From Phycisphaera sp. (lineage in GTDB: Bacteria; Planctomycetota; Phycisphaerae; Phycisphaerales; SM1A02): a stretch of DNA of 57,705 nt. Every line of letters starts with the position of its first letter. The first letter of the stretch is position 1. This document shows, piece after piece, positions 25,248 through 36,100 of this stretch. Made by a program: the position numbers and the translations under genes. The DNA lies in the NCBI GenBank assembly GCA_016124975.1, contig WGMP01000051.1, positions 1-57,705 on the forward strand. Direction: 5' to 3'. The notes under the pieces are model-generated. The model was not told where the DNA came from and made no database searches. It saw only the letters and a program-made list of their open reading frames with translations.

Positions 25248-26327
25248 ATGAGCACACTCGACGCGATCGAAGGCAAGCCCCGCATCCTGACAGGCGACAC
25301 GCCCACGGGACAGCTCCACCTCGGGCACTGGGTGGGAAGCGTGAAGCGCCGCGTGTCGCTCCAGGACTCCCACGACTGCTACTTCATCATCGCGAACATG
25401 CACGCGTACACCACGCGGCTTGCGAAGAGCGACGAGATCAAGCGGGACTCGATCGCCATCGTGCGCGACTACCTCGCGATGGGCATCGACCCCGAGAAGG
25501 CGACGATCTTCCTGCAGAGCGAGATCCCCGCGATCGCGGAGCTCACCTTCCTCTTCGCGATGCTCCTGCCGTTCAACCGCGTGATGCGCAACCCGACGCT
25601 CAAGACCGAGATCGAGCTGAAGGGCCTCGGCGAGACCTACTCGTTCGGCTTCCCGCTCTACGCCGTCGGACAGACCGCCGACATCCTCGCGTTCCGTCCC
25701 GTGGGCGTGCCCGTCGGAGAGGACCAGGTTCCGCACCTCGAGATGACGCGCGAGGTTGCGCGGCGCTTCAACCAGGTCTTCTGCGCGGTCGACGAGCACT
25801 GCGAGGACGAGGACCATGTGCGGCTCGGAGGCGTCTTCCCCGTTCCGCGCGCCGAGATCGGCGAAGTCGGCCGCCTCATGGGGATCGACGGCGTCAACAA
25901 GATGTCGAAGTCGCTCAACAACGCGATCTTCATCGCGGACGACCCGAAGGAGGTCGAGAAGAAGGTCAAGAAGATCTTCACGGGCCGACAGAGCCCGACG
26001 GAGCCCGGCGACACGAACAATGTGCTCTTCCAGTATGTGCGCACCTTCATCACCGACAAGGCGCGCGTGGCCGAGCTCGAGGAGAAGTACGCGAAGGGCG
26101 ACAACATCGGCGACGGCCATGTGAAGCTCGAGGTCGCGGCCGCGGTCAACGAGCTGCTCGCGCCGATGCGCGAGCGCCGCGCGAAGTACGAGGGCCGCGA
26201 CGACCTCGTGCTCGAGATCCTCAAGGCCGGCTGCGAGCGCGCGAACAAGGTGGCCGAGGCGACGCTCGAGCGTGTGAAGCACCACGCGAACCTCGTGTCT
26301 TGGCCGCGCAGGCTCTCCTACATGTGA
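25248..26327 (+). CDS. trpS: tryptophanyl-tRNA synthetase
   Basis: A 359-residue class I aminoacyl-tRNA synthetase that charges tRNA-Trp. The HIGH-type motif is HLGHWVG near residue 25, within TGDTPTGQLHLGHWVG. The KMSKS motif is intact as NKMSKSLNN near residue 217. GVPVGEDQVPHLEMTRE is the family's characteristic central region. The ATG at 25248 is preceded by AGGAAAG; the extended frame adds an Arg-rich sequence unlike the family. It lies about 100 bp after the protease gene on the same strand. Confidence 0.97.
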   Translation: MSTLDAIEGKPRILTGDTPTGQLHLGHWVGSVKRRVSLQDSHDCYFIIANMHAYTTRLAKSDEIKRDSIAIVRDYLAMGIDPEKATIFLQSEIPAIAELTFLFAMLLPFNRVMRNPTLKTEIELKGLGETYSFGFPLYAVGQTADILAFRPVGVPVGEDQVPHLEMTREVARRFNQVFCAVDEHCEDEDHVRLGGVFPVPRAEIGEVGRLMGIDGVNKMSKSLNNAIFIADDPKEVEKKVKKIFTGRQSPTEPGDTNNVLFQYVRTFITDKARVAELEEKYAKGDNIGDGHVKLEVAAAVNELLAPMRERRAKYEGRDDLVLEILKAGCERANKVAEATLERVKHHANLVSWPRRLSYM

Positions 26328-26459
26328 GCCTCGGGACAGTTCCTGCGGGGACAGATGCGGGAAGACGCGTGATTCGGCGGCGGCGCCTCGCCGCGACGGG
26401 CGTCGAGCCCTAGCCTCTCGCTCCTGCGCCTCGCGGCGCCTACTTGGAGGAGAGAAGAG

Positions 26460-27104
26460 ATGAGACACACGCGTTCGACCGCCGTTCTCGCAGCCGTCCT
26501 TTCGGCCATGGGTTTGACGGCCACCGGCCTTTCCGACGTCATCGTCGACCAGCCCGACGCCCTCGAGGGAGGCATCGCCTCGCAGGTGTTCGGCTCGCCG
26601 TACGAGGGCTACTCCTGCAGTGCGTTCGACGACTTCACGATCACCGATGCCTACAACCTGACCGCACTCACCGTCTACGGCGAGAACGGCACAGGGAGCG
26701 GCGACGACGACATCGCCATCACCGTGCGGTTCCTCGCCGCGCCCGATCTTGGGTCCACGACGATCGCGAGCGCGACGGGGCTCCAGTCCGGCGGCGTGCT
26801 CACCTTCGACCTCACGGGCATCACGCTCGCGGCGGGCACCTACTGGATCGCGGCGCAGGTCGAGCGCGAGTTCGATCTCGGTGGCCAGTGGTTCTGGCGG
26901 CTCTCGACCACGACCAACGGGGCGCAGGCGATGTGGCAGAACCCGGGCGGCGCGTTCGGATACGGGTCGAATCCTGTGACGGTCGACGTGCTTGGCCAAA
27001 GCAGGTGGGACATGGCGTTCACGCTCGAGGGAACGATCGTGCCGACGCCGGGCGCGCTTGCGCTGCTCGCGGCCGCGGGACTTTGCGCGCGGCGGCGGCG
27101 CTGA
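26460..27104 (+). CDS. exported protein with PEP-CTERM-like sorting tail
   Basis: 214 residues: a signal peptide (VLAAVLSAMGLTATGLSD), a beta-rich single domain (for example FDDFTITDAYNLTALTVYG), and a C-terminal tripartite tail VPTPGALALLAAAGLCARRRR cut here to its parts: VPTPG, a short hydrophobic helix, and RRRR. That tail is the planctomycete form of the PEP-CTERM sorting signal, recognised by an exosortase and removed at the membrane. GGAGGAGA lies 8 bases before the ATG. No exosortase is in the window. The molecular role of the domain is unknown. Confidence 0.82.
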   Translation: MRHTRSTAVLAAVLSAMGLTATGLSDVIVDQPDALEGGIASQVFGSPYEGYSCSAFDDFTITDAYNLTALTVYGENGTGSGDDDIAITVRFLAAPDLGSTTIASATGLQSGGVLTFDLTGITLAAGTYWIAAQVEREFDLGGQWFWRLSTTTNGAQAMWQNPGGAFGYGSNPVTVDVLGQSRWDMAFTLEGTIVPTPGALALLAAAGLCARRRR

Positions 27105-27163
27105 GCGCAGTCGCGCACCACGGCCTCCCCGAAGGCGGGGCCCGAGGAAGTCGACGGATATCG

Positions 27164-27196
27164 CCGGGCGCCATGGCCTCGGGCTGTGGCGCCCGG
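27164..27196. terminator. hairpin between convergent genes
   Basis: CCGGGCGCC (27164-27172), 15-base loop, GGCGCCCGG (27188-27196), then TTCTCC. It sits between the converging PEP-CTERM gene and apaG and could serve either strand. Confidence 0.5.
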
Positions 27197-27255
27197 TTCT
27201 CCAAGCCTTCCAGGTCGATCGACGCGGCGCCCGCGCGCTGCGGCCGCTCGTCGCT

Positions 27256-27660
27256 TCACGACACGAGATAGAAGCGCCCCACCGCGACCTCGAACGGCTT
27301 GCCGTCGCGCTCGAAGGTGAAGTGGCCTTCCATCGTGCCCCAAGCGGTGAGCATGGGGCAGAAGCTCGCGTACTCGAAGCTGTCGCCGGGACCGAGCTCG
27401 GGGTGCTGGCCCACGACGCCGGGGCCTTCCACGACGCGCTCCTCGCCGTCGGCGTCGACGATCTTCCATGAGCGCGTCGCGAGGCGCACGCGCGCGGAGC
27501 CCTCGTTGCGGATCGTCACGCTGTAGCTGAAGAGGAAGCGTCGGTCCGCGGGCGAGGACTGCGACGGCATGAACTCGGGCCGCACGACGACCCTGATTCC
27601 TTCGGTGACCGTGTCGGATCCATGCCTCGAGACGGTGCGCGTGCCCACGGCTGTCGTCAT
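27256..27660 (-). CDS. apaG: ApaG domain protein
   Basis: 134 residues covering a complete ApaG (DUF525) Ig-like domain: VTEGIRVVVRPEFMPSQSS, RFLFSYSVTIRNEGSARVRL, SWKIVDADGEERVVEGPGVVG (each a known strand region, shortened here), PGDSFEYASFCPM and MEGHFTFE. The family is linked to cation resistance phenotypes in enterobacteria, but its biochemical role is unclear. The ATG at 27660 is preceded by TATCCT (27674-27669) with 8 bases between and no Shine-Dalgarno sequence, so the message may be leaderless. Divergent from asd with a 51-bp gap. Confidence 0.92.
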   Translation of the reverse strand: MTTAVGTRTVSRHGSDTVTEGIRVVVRPEFMPSQSSPADRRFLFSYSVTIRNEGSARVRLATRSWKIVDADGEERVVEGPGVVGQHPELGPGDSFEYASFCPMLTAWGTMEGHFTFERDGKPFEVAVGRFYLVS

Positions 27661-27711
27661 AGGGCGAGAGGATAGGCGCTTCGGCGCGGCGCGCGATACG
27701 ATCCGCCCTCC

Positions 27712-28803
<1,092 letters not shown>

Positions 28804-28842
28804 TCGCGCGCGCGACCGAGCCCGCCGCTCGCCCGCACCGAC

Positions 28843-28870
28843 TTGATCTCGGCCGCGAGGCGGCTACTAT
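28843..28870 (+). promoter_or_regulatory. promoter of tRNA-Gln
   Basis: TTGATC (28843-28848), 16-base spacer, TACTAT (28865-28870). The -10 ends 15 bases before the mature tRNA 5' end. A good sigma-70-type match. Confidence 0.7.
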
Positions 28871-28885
28871 GCGCGCATCACCGAT

Positions 28886-28956
28886 TGGGGATTGGTGTAA
28901 CGGTAGCACAACTGATTCTGGTTCAGTTTGTCCTAGTTCGAATCTAGGATCCCCAG
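28886..28956 (+). tRNA. tRNA-Gln (anticodon CTG)
   Basis: A 71-base cloverleaf. Acceptor TGGGGAT (28886-28892) pairs with ATCCCCA (28949-28955), discriminator G at 28956. The anticodon stem ACTGA/TCAGT holds the loop TTCTGGT, giving anticodon CTG (reads CAG). The T arm is CCTAG-TTCGAAT-CTAGG. The U-A first pair and short D arm are typical of tRNA-Gln. The 3' CCA is not encoded. Confidence 0.95.
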
Positions 28957-28976
28957 TTCACACATGAACACTCGCC

Positions 28977-29012
28977 ACGGCGGCGTCCTCTCGGGCGCCG
29001 CCGTCGCGTTTT
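28977..29012 (+). terminator. terminator of the tRNA-Gln transcript
   Basis: ACGGCGGCG (28977-28985), loop of 10, CGCCGCCGT (28996-29004), then CGCG and TTTT (29009-29012). Standard intrinsic terminator form, 21 bases after the tRNA. Confidence 0.7.
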
Positions 29013-29135
29013 GGGGGTGTTCAGGATGTCGAGCGGGTCTTCACCGGGACGACCCCGAACGCGTGATTCGGGCTTCGGGCGACGGTCTGCTGCCGCGCGA
29101 TTCGAAGCGCGGGGGTCGAGGCGCTTGGTTCAATT

Positions 29136-29540
29136 CGTCGGAGTCGACGATCACGGGTGCCCGTGGACGAAGTCCACGGAACGACACGCGTCGGAGTCGA
29201 CGGCTGGCGTCGTCCGTTCCTTGGACTTTGTCCAAGGGCACCCGTGCGGGTCGTGTCGTGCGGTTCGGGTCGTCGGAGTCGACGATCACGGGTGCCCGGG
29301 GACGAAGTCCCCGGAACGACACGCGTCGGAGTCGACGGCTGGCGTCATCCGTTCCTTGGACTTTGTCCAAGGGCACCCATGCGGGTCGTGTCGTGCGGTT
29401 CGGGTCGTCGGAGTCGCCAACCACGGGTGCCCGTGGACGAAGTCCACGGAACGACACGCGTCGGAGTCGACGGCTGACATCATCCGTTCCTTGGACTTTG
29501 TCCAAGGGCACCCGTGCGTGTCGTGGCGCACGAGTGGAGG
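29136..29540. repeat. three tandem 135-bp paired-hairpin units
   Basis: Units begin at 29136, 29271 and 29406. In each, GGGTGCCC-[hairpin]-GGAACG is followed by a spacer containing GTCGGAGTCGACGGCTG, then the inverted copy CGTTCC-[hairpin]-GGGCACCC. First-hairpin stems are GTGGAC/GTCCAC in units 1 and 3 but GGGGAC/GTCCCC in unit 2; the second is TTGGAC/GTCCAA throughout. The 28957-29564 gap holds this array, the tRNA terminator and no credible gene. Confidence 0.92.
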
Positions 29541-29564
29541 CGTCGTGCGATGCGGAGCTCGATT

Positions 29565-30140
29565 TCAGCGGAGCGGACGCGGGAACTGCACGCTGCGTAC
29601 GCCGCGGAGCCCGACGAGGTCGCCGCCGTCGTCGGGCGCGAACCATGCGACAAGGTCCACGCTCTCGACGGGAAGCGCGTCGGTGCCGCGCGAGGCGAGC
29701 AGCGACAGCTGGAACTCGTGGCACGGCCCGACGAGCGCGCGCGAACGCGCCGCGCGCACGGCGTCGGCGTCGAACACCCAGGTGCGCAGCGGCGCGGCGC
29801 CCGGAGACTCGGGCGTGCCCGACTCGCCGAGGCGGTAGATCGCGAAGTGGAAGCTGCCCTCCGCGAAGAGCGGCGCAGGATGTGGGCGCGCGAAGAGATA
29901 GGCCGTCACCTGTAGCGTGTCGGGCAGCAGGTTCCCGTCTGTGTCGGCGGGTTTCGGCCCGAAGGTGACGGCGATCGCGTTGGGGCGGGCGCTCTCGGGC
30001 GTGGTCGGGCCTGCGGTCGGCTTCGGCGCAGGCGGCGTGCCGTCGGAGGTGGTGACGGTGGTCTGGCAGCCTGCGCACAGCAGCGCCGCTGCGAACATCG
30101 CGCACGCCGCGCGGACCCGCGCGTCACTGCGGCGGTGCAT
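29565..30140 (-). CDS. lipoprotein overlapping the giant secretin gene; candidate pilotin
   Basis: 191 residues from ATG 30140, chosen because GGAGG lies 6 bases upstream; ATG 30155 would add five residues. A lipoprotein signal (AAALLCAGC) gives an acylated Cys, then a Thr/Pro-rich linker and a compact beta-rich domain with no family I recognise (VTAYLFARPHPAPLFAEG, EFQLSLLASRG). The start lies inside the last codons of the secretin gene, so the two are translationally linked. Outer-membrane lipoproteins encoded with secretins are often pilotins that carry the secretin to the outer membrane; here that is an inference from position and signal only. Confidence 0.78.
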   Translation of the reverse strand: MHRRSDARVRAACAMFAAALLCAGCQTTVTTSDGTPPAPKPTAGPTTPESARPNAIAVTFGPKPADTDGNLLPDTLQVTAYLFARPHPAPLFAEGSFHFAIYRLGESGTPESPGAAPLRTWVFDADAVRAARSRALVGPCHEFQLSLLASRGTDALPVESVDLVAWFAPDDGGDLVGLRGVRSVQFPRPLR

Positions 30141-33100
30141 CGGTGCCTCCGGCATCGGGCGTCGGCGCGGCGTCGGAGCCCGCGTCGGAGTTCGCGTCAG
30201 GCTTCGTGCGCGGCCTCGCGTCGTTCGAGGTCTTCACGCGCATCCCCTCGAGCTCGCCGCGGCGGATCTGTTCGAGAAGCTCGGGCGGAAGCGTGAGCTT
30301 GTCGAGCATCTGGTCGCTGAGCTCGCGCGCGCGGTCGCCGCCGCCCTGCGACGGCGAGCGCACCACATGCGGCGTGAGCACGATGAGGAGCTCGGTCTTC
30401 GACGAGTTCTCCTTGAACTGACGGAAGAGCGACCCGACGATCGGGATGTCGCCGAGGAGCGGGATCTTGCGGTCGACGCGCTCGAAGCGGTCGCTGATGA
30501 GGCCGCCGATCACGACGGTCTGCCCGTCCTTCACGGTGACGGTCGTGGTGGCGCGGCGCCGCGTGACCACGGGGCTGTTGAAGTTCTCAGAGATCTGCGT
30601 GGTCTGGAGCGAGAGGCGCGAGATCTCGGGCTCGATCTCCATGCGGACGAAGCCCTCGGGATTGATCGACGGCGTGACCTTGAGCAGGATGCCGATGTCC
30701 TCGGGCGTGACGCTCGACTGCTGCCCCGCGCTCGAGAAGCTGACCGAGTCGGGAAGGCGGATCGTCTCGCCGACCTGGATGAAGCCGTCGGAGTTGTTCT
30801 CGACCATGACCGACGGGTTCGAGAGGACCTGCACGCGGCTCTGCGAGGCGAGCGCGTTGATGAGGAGCTCGAAGTCCTCGGCGCCGATCGCCACATTGGG
30901 CGTGCCCGAGTTCGAGAAGAGCGAGCCGAGCAGCTGGTTGCCCGTGCGGCCGCCGATCCCGGGGATGTTGCCCATGCCCGCGGTCACGTCGACCGTGCCG
31001 ATGCGGCCGCGCCCGAACTCGGGGCCGAGCGCCTCGCTCGAGTCGAGCGACACCTCCGCGAGGAGCACCTGGATGAGCACCTGCGGAGGATCGACATCGA
31101 GCTCGTCGATGATCGAGCGCACCTTCTCGAGGTAGCGCGGGCTCGCGTTGACGAGCACCGTGTTCGACTTCTGGTCGCCGACGATCGTGACCTCGCGCTC
31201 GAGGAGCTTCGCCGCGCTCGGAAGCTCGTCGGTCGAGAGCGTCTGCAGCAGCTTGCGCTGGTCTTCGCTGACGAACTCGTTCACCACGCGCGCGACCTCG
31301 GTCGCGGTCGCGTTCTTCAGCTTGTAGACATAGGTCTCGCGCTCGTTCGCCTCCTGCGCGTCGAGCTCCTTCACCACCTTGTCGACGAGGTCGAGGTAGG
31401 TCGGCGTGCCCGAGACGAGCAGCGAGTTCGTGCGGTCGTCGACCGTGATCGAGAGCTGCTGACGGTCGTCGGGGACGAGCGTGAGGTCGGAGCCGAGCGT
31501 TCCCGCGCCTGCGGCCGCCGCCTCGGGCGCGGTCGCGCCGTCCACGGGCGCGGCGCCGTCCTCGCGCGGCTTGAGCACATAGAGGTTGCCCGACTGGCGC
31601 AGGTTGAAGAGCTCCTTGAGGATGCGCGCCATCGAGTCCGCGTCCGCATTCGCGAGGCGGAAGATGCGGATGTTCTGGCTTCCGCTCGTCGAGCTGTCGA
31701 GGTCGCGGATCATGCGCTCGATGAGCTGCATCGACTCGCGCGGCGCGCGCACGATCACCGTGTTCGTGCGCACATCGGGAACGAGCGAGATCGACTGGCG
31801 CGTCGCGGTCGAGATCTCCATCTCGACCTCCGTGACGCCCGGGTCGCCGCTGTTCTGGACCTCGATCTCCTTGAGGTACTTGAGGATCGTGGCCTGCTGC
31901 CCGCCGCGGCCCGCGAGGGAGTTGCCCGAGAGGACCGACTGGATCAGCCCGACCGTCTCCTGCACATTCGCGCCCTGGAGCGGGATGTACTTGATCTCGA
32001 CGACCGTCTGCGGCCGCGCGCCGTCGAGCTCGTCGACGAGGCGGCGGATGGCGGCGATGTCGGCCTCGGGGCCGCTCGCGACGACGGCGTTGAGGCGCGC
32101 GTCGGCCGACACGCGCACGGTGTTCTCGCCGCGGCGGCGGTTCTCCTCGCGCACATACATGTCGTCGAGCATGCGCACCATCTCGGGCGCGGAGTTCTTC
32201 GACAGCATGATGACCTCGAACGGCCTGCCCGCGAGCTGGTCCTCCGCCGCGCGGGCGAGCAGCTCGACGAGGCCCTTCACGACCTCGAGGTTCTCCTCGC
32301 TCGCGGCGACGATGAGCGAGTTCGACGCCACATCAGGCGCGATCGAGACCGCGTCGGACGGCGTCTGCGACGCGCCGAGCGACGCGGTGCGGTCGCGCAT
32401 CAGCTGCTGGATGCGCGGCGCGATCGACTCCGCGCGCGCGGCGGCGAGCGGAAGGACATGCACGCCCACCGCAGGATTCGACGGGATCTCCTCGAGGCGC
32501 GCCACGATCTGGCGCACCAGCGCCGCGTCCTCGGGGCCGCCCGCGACGAGCAGGCTCGAGGTGCGCGGATCGGCGATGACGAGCGGCTTCACGCGGCGCG
32601 CGACCTCGGGCGTGAGCTCGGCATAGCGGCGGTCGAGGATCTGCCCGATCGCGGACGCGAGCCTGTCGAGGTTCGCCTTGACCACGGGGACGACCTCGAC
32701 GCCCGACTCCTCGAGGAGCTCGGGCGTGTCGAGCTCGGCGACGAGCGAGCGCACGACATCGAACGAGTCGGCGCCAGCCGCGACGAGGAGTCGGTTCGTG
32801 CGGTCGTCCGCGGCGATGGTGGCGCGCTCGAGGTCTGCGGTCTGCGGGTTGGCGCGCGCGAGGCGGTCGACGCGCGCGTCCATCATGCGCTGGAGGATCG
32901 CGGCGAGGCGCGGCGCGCTCGCGTGCTCGAGCTCGAGCGTGCGGATCTCGCGGATGTCGGGGGCGACCGTGCGGTCGAGCTGGCGCAGGAGCTCCTCGAC
33001 CACCGCGAACGACCGCGCGCTGGTCGAGACGACGATCGAGTTGAGCCGCTCGTCGGGAATGACGCGGACGCGGTCCTCCTCGCGGATCGTCTTCGCGGCG

Positions 33101-36100
33101 AACTGCTGGTCGAAGAGCTGGACGAGGAGCGGCCCGAGGCGCGAGGCGCTTGCGTTCTCGAGCGGATAGACGCGCACGACGGAGCCGGGCGCCGACGCCT
33201 CGGTGTCGAGCTGCGTGAGAAGCTCCTCGACGATCGCGAGGTTCTGCACGCTGCCGACGAGGATGAGCGAGTTCGTGGTCGCGTCGGGACGGATCACGAG
33301 CTGCGTGAAGGGCACGAAGACATCGCTCTCGATCGCCTGCCTCGCATCGCCGCCCTCCGCGGCGCGCGCCATGCGGATGCGGCCGACCTGCTTCTGGAGC
33401 GGCGCGCTCTCGGGAAGCTGCGTCGACCCTTCGACGAGCACTGCACGGAGCGTGTCGGCGACCGTGCGCGCGTCGGCGAAGCGGAGGCGCACGATGCGCG
33501 GCTCCATCCAGCCGACCGCGACCTGCGAGTCGAGGCGCTCGCGGAGCACCTCGACCATGGCGACCGCCTCCTCCTTTCCTGCGACGACGACGGTGTTGGT
33601 GCGGTCGTCGACCGAGATCGCGATGTCCTGCGCGAGCGCGGTGCCCGTGGCGCCCGCGGCCTGCGCGCGCACCTGCGTGCCCTGCAGGACGCCGATCTGC
33701 TTCCCCTGCGTGAAGAGGTCGCGCACGATGCGCGCGAACTGCGTGGCCTGGATGTTGTCGAGCGGGAAGACGCGCACGACCGCTGCGTCGGTGACGGGCA
33801 GCGTGTCGAAGAGCCGCGCGGCTTCCTCGAGGGCGCGCACATTCTCCGCGGTCGAGGCGAGGATGAGCGTGTTGCTCGTCGCGTCGGCGAGCACCTTGAC
33901 GGGCTTCTGGAGGTCGAGCGCGATCGACTCGCCCGCGCCGTCGGGCTCGATGCGCAGGCGCCGCACCTGCTCCTGGAGCGCGCGCGCGAGCTCGCCCTGC
34001 CGCGCGCCCTGCGCCGCGGGCGCGGAGGCCTGCGCCACCATCGCGTTCAGCGTCGCGGCCACGCTTGCGGCCGCCGCGTTGCGGAGCCGCACCACGCGCA
34101 CGCTCGCGTCGGCGCCAGGGGGATCCATGTCGATCGACTTGAGGAGCGAGACGATCGTCTCGCGGTCGGCGGGGTTCGCCACGATGACGAGCGCCGCGCG
34201 TCCGCTCGCGACCGACACGCGCAGCGGCTCGGACACGAGGCGCGACACGCCGTCGAGCGGCTGCGGGCGGTCGAGGCCGATGTCCTCGATCACCTTCTTC
34301 GCCGCCTCGGGCGCGATGTTGACGAGATCGATGATGAAGATCCCCTTCGACTGGTCGGGCGCGAGCGCGTCGAGCTGTTCGACGAGCGCGCGGATCTCCT
34401 CGAAGAGCGGGCCCGTCGACGCGACGACGAGGCCGTTCGAGACGGTGTCGATCTGGATCGAGAGCGGAAGCCCCGCCTGGCGCGCGCGCTGCGTGAACGC
34501 CTCGCGGATCGCGCCCGCGACGCGCGAGGCGGGCGCCTTCTCGAGCTTGAGGAGCTGGACGCGCAGCCCCTGCTCCGCGGCCTGCTGCTGCAGCGCCTCT
34601 GCGATCGCCGCGATCTGCGCGAAGTCCTCCTCGCTTGCGCGCACGATGAGCGCGTTGCTCGTCTGGTCGCCCACGATGCGCAGGCCCGTGTCGCGGCCGC
34701 TGCGGCGGATCGGGCTATAGACGCGCTCGATCGCGCGCGCGAGCTGCTCGGGGTTCCCCGTCCGCACCTCGATGAGACGCGGCGGCGGAAGCTGCGCGAA
34801 GTCGGGCTGGTCGAGCTGCGCGATGATCGCCTCGATCTTGCGCATGTTCGTCAGGCTCGCGGCCACGACGATGTTGTTCGAGAACTCGTCGGCGCTCGCG
34901 GTGACCGCGTCCTCGGGGTTCTGCTGGACGACCACCTGCTGCGGCTGCTCGCCCTGCTTCTGCGGCGGAAGCTGCTGCGGCTGCGGGCGGAACGCCTCGT
35001 TGATGGCGGCGGCGACGCTGCGCGCGTCGGCGTGCCTGAGCGCGACCACGCGAAGCTGCCGCGAACCGTCGTACTGCTCGCTGTCGAGGCGCGCCACCAG
35101 CTCGCGGATCGCGGGCCACTCGGACTCCTCGGCGGAGATCACGAGCGAGTTCGTGCCTTCGTCGGCGACGATGCGCACCGACTTCTTCGCGGGGCTGTCG
35201 GCGTCGAGGGCGAACTGGCCGTAGAAGTAGCTGAGCGCCTCCTGCACGCCGCGCGCCTTCGCGTTCGCGAGCGGAACGAAGTCGGTGGTGCGGCGCACCG
35301 AGGGCGCGACATCGACCGCCTTGATGATCTCGGTGATCGTGGCGAACTGCTCGGCGGTCGCGGCGACGATGAGCCTGTTCTCCGCGGTGTCGGCCTCGAC
35401 GCGCGCGGGCTCGGTGGTGGCGCCGTCGGTGGCCTGCGCCGCGAGGAGCCGCGCGAGCGTCAGCGACACCTCGCTCGCGCTTGCGTTCGCGAGCGCGATC
35501 ACGCGGAACTCGATCGGCGAGCGGGTCGGCGTCTCCTCGAGCTCCGCGAGCAGCTTCTCGATGACGGGGAAGCTCTCCGCGGTCGCCGTGACGACGAGCG
35601 AGTTCGAGCGTCGGTCTGCCACGATGCGCGCGTTGACCTGCACGGCGGGCCCGTTCTCGTCGACGCGCACCGCGACGCCCTGCGTGCGGCCCTTCTGGTC
35701 GAGCTGCAGCGACTGCGTGAGGACGCGCACCGCCTCCTCGGCGCGCGCGGCCGTGAGCGAGAAGGTGCGGATCACCGTTTCCTCGGCGCTCGCGGGCGCG
35801 TCGAGGCGCTCGATGAGCGCGCGCACCTGCTCGAACTGCGCGCTCGGCGCGCTCACGAGGACGCTGTTGGTGCGGACATCGGGCGTGACGGCCACGCCTG
35901 CGTTCGCTGCGCCGCGGCCGCGGAACTGCTCGGCGACCATGCGCGCGATGTCGGTGGCCTGGCCCTTCTTCAGGACGACGATGTCGCTGCGCCGCTCGCC
36001 GCCTGCGTGCGGCTGATCGAGCCGCGACACCAGGTCGCGCACGGTGCGCACATCGTCGGCGCTTCCCGCGACGAGGAGCGCGCCGCCCGACGCGCTCGGG

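Noticed and set aside
29136-29540. Regularly spaced repeats as a CRISPR array
   Set aside because: The 135-bp units are contiguous, contain internal paired hairpins and have no variable spacers of 30-40 bp; no cas genes are near.
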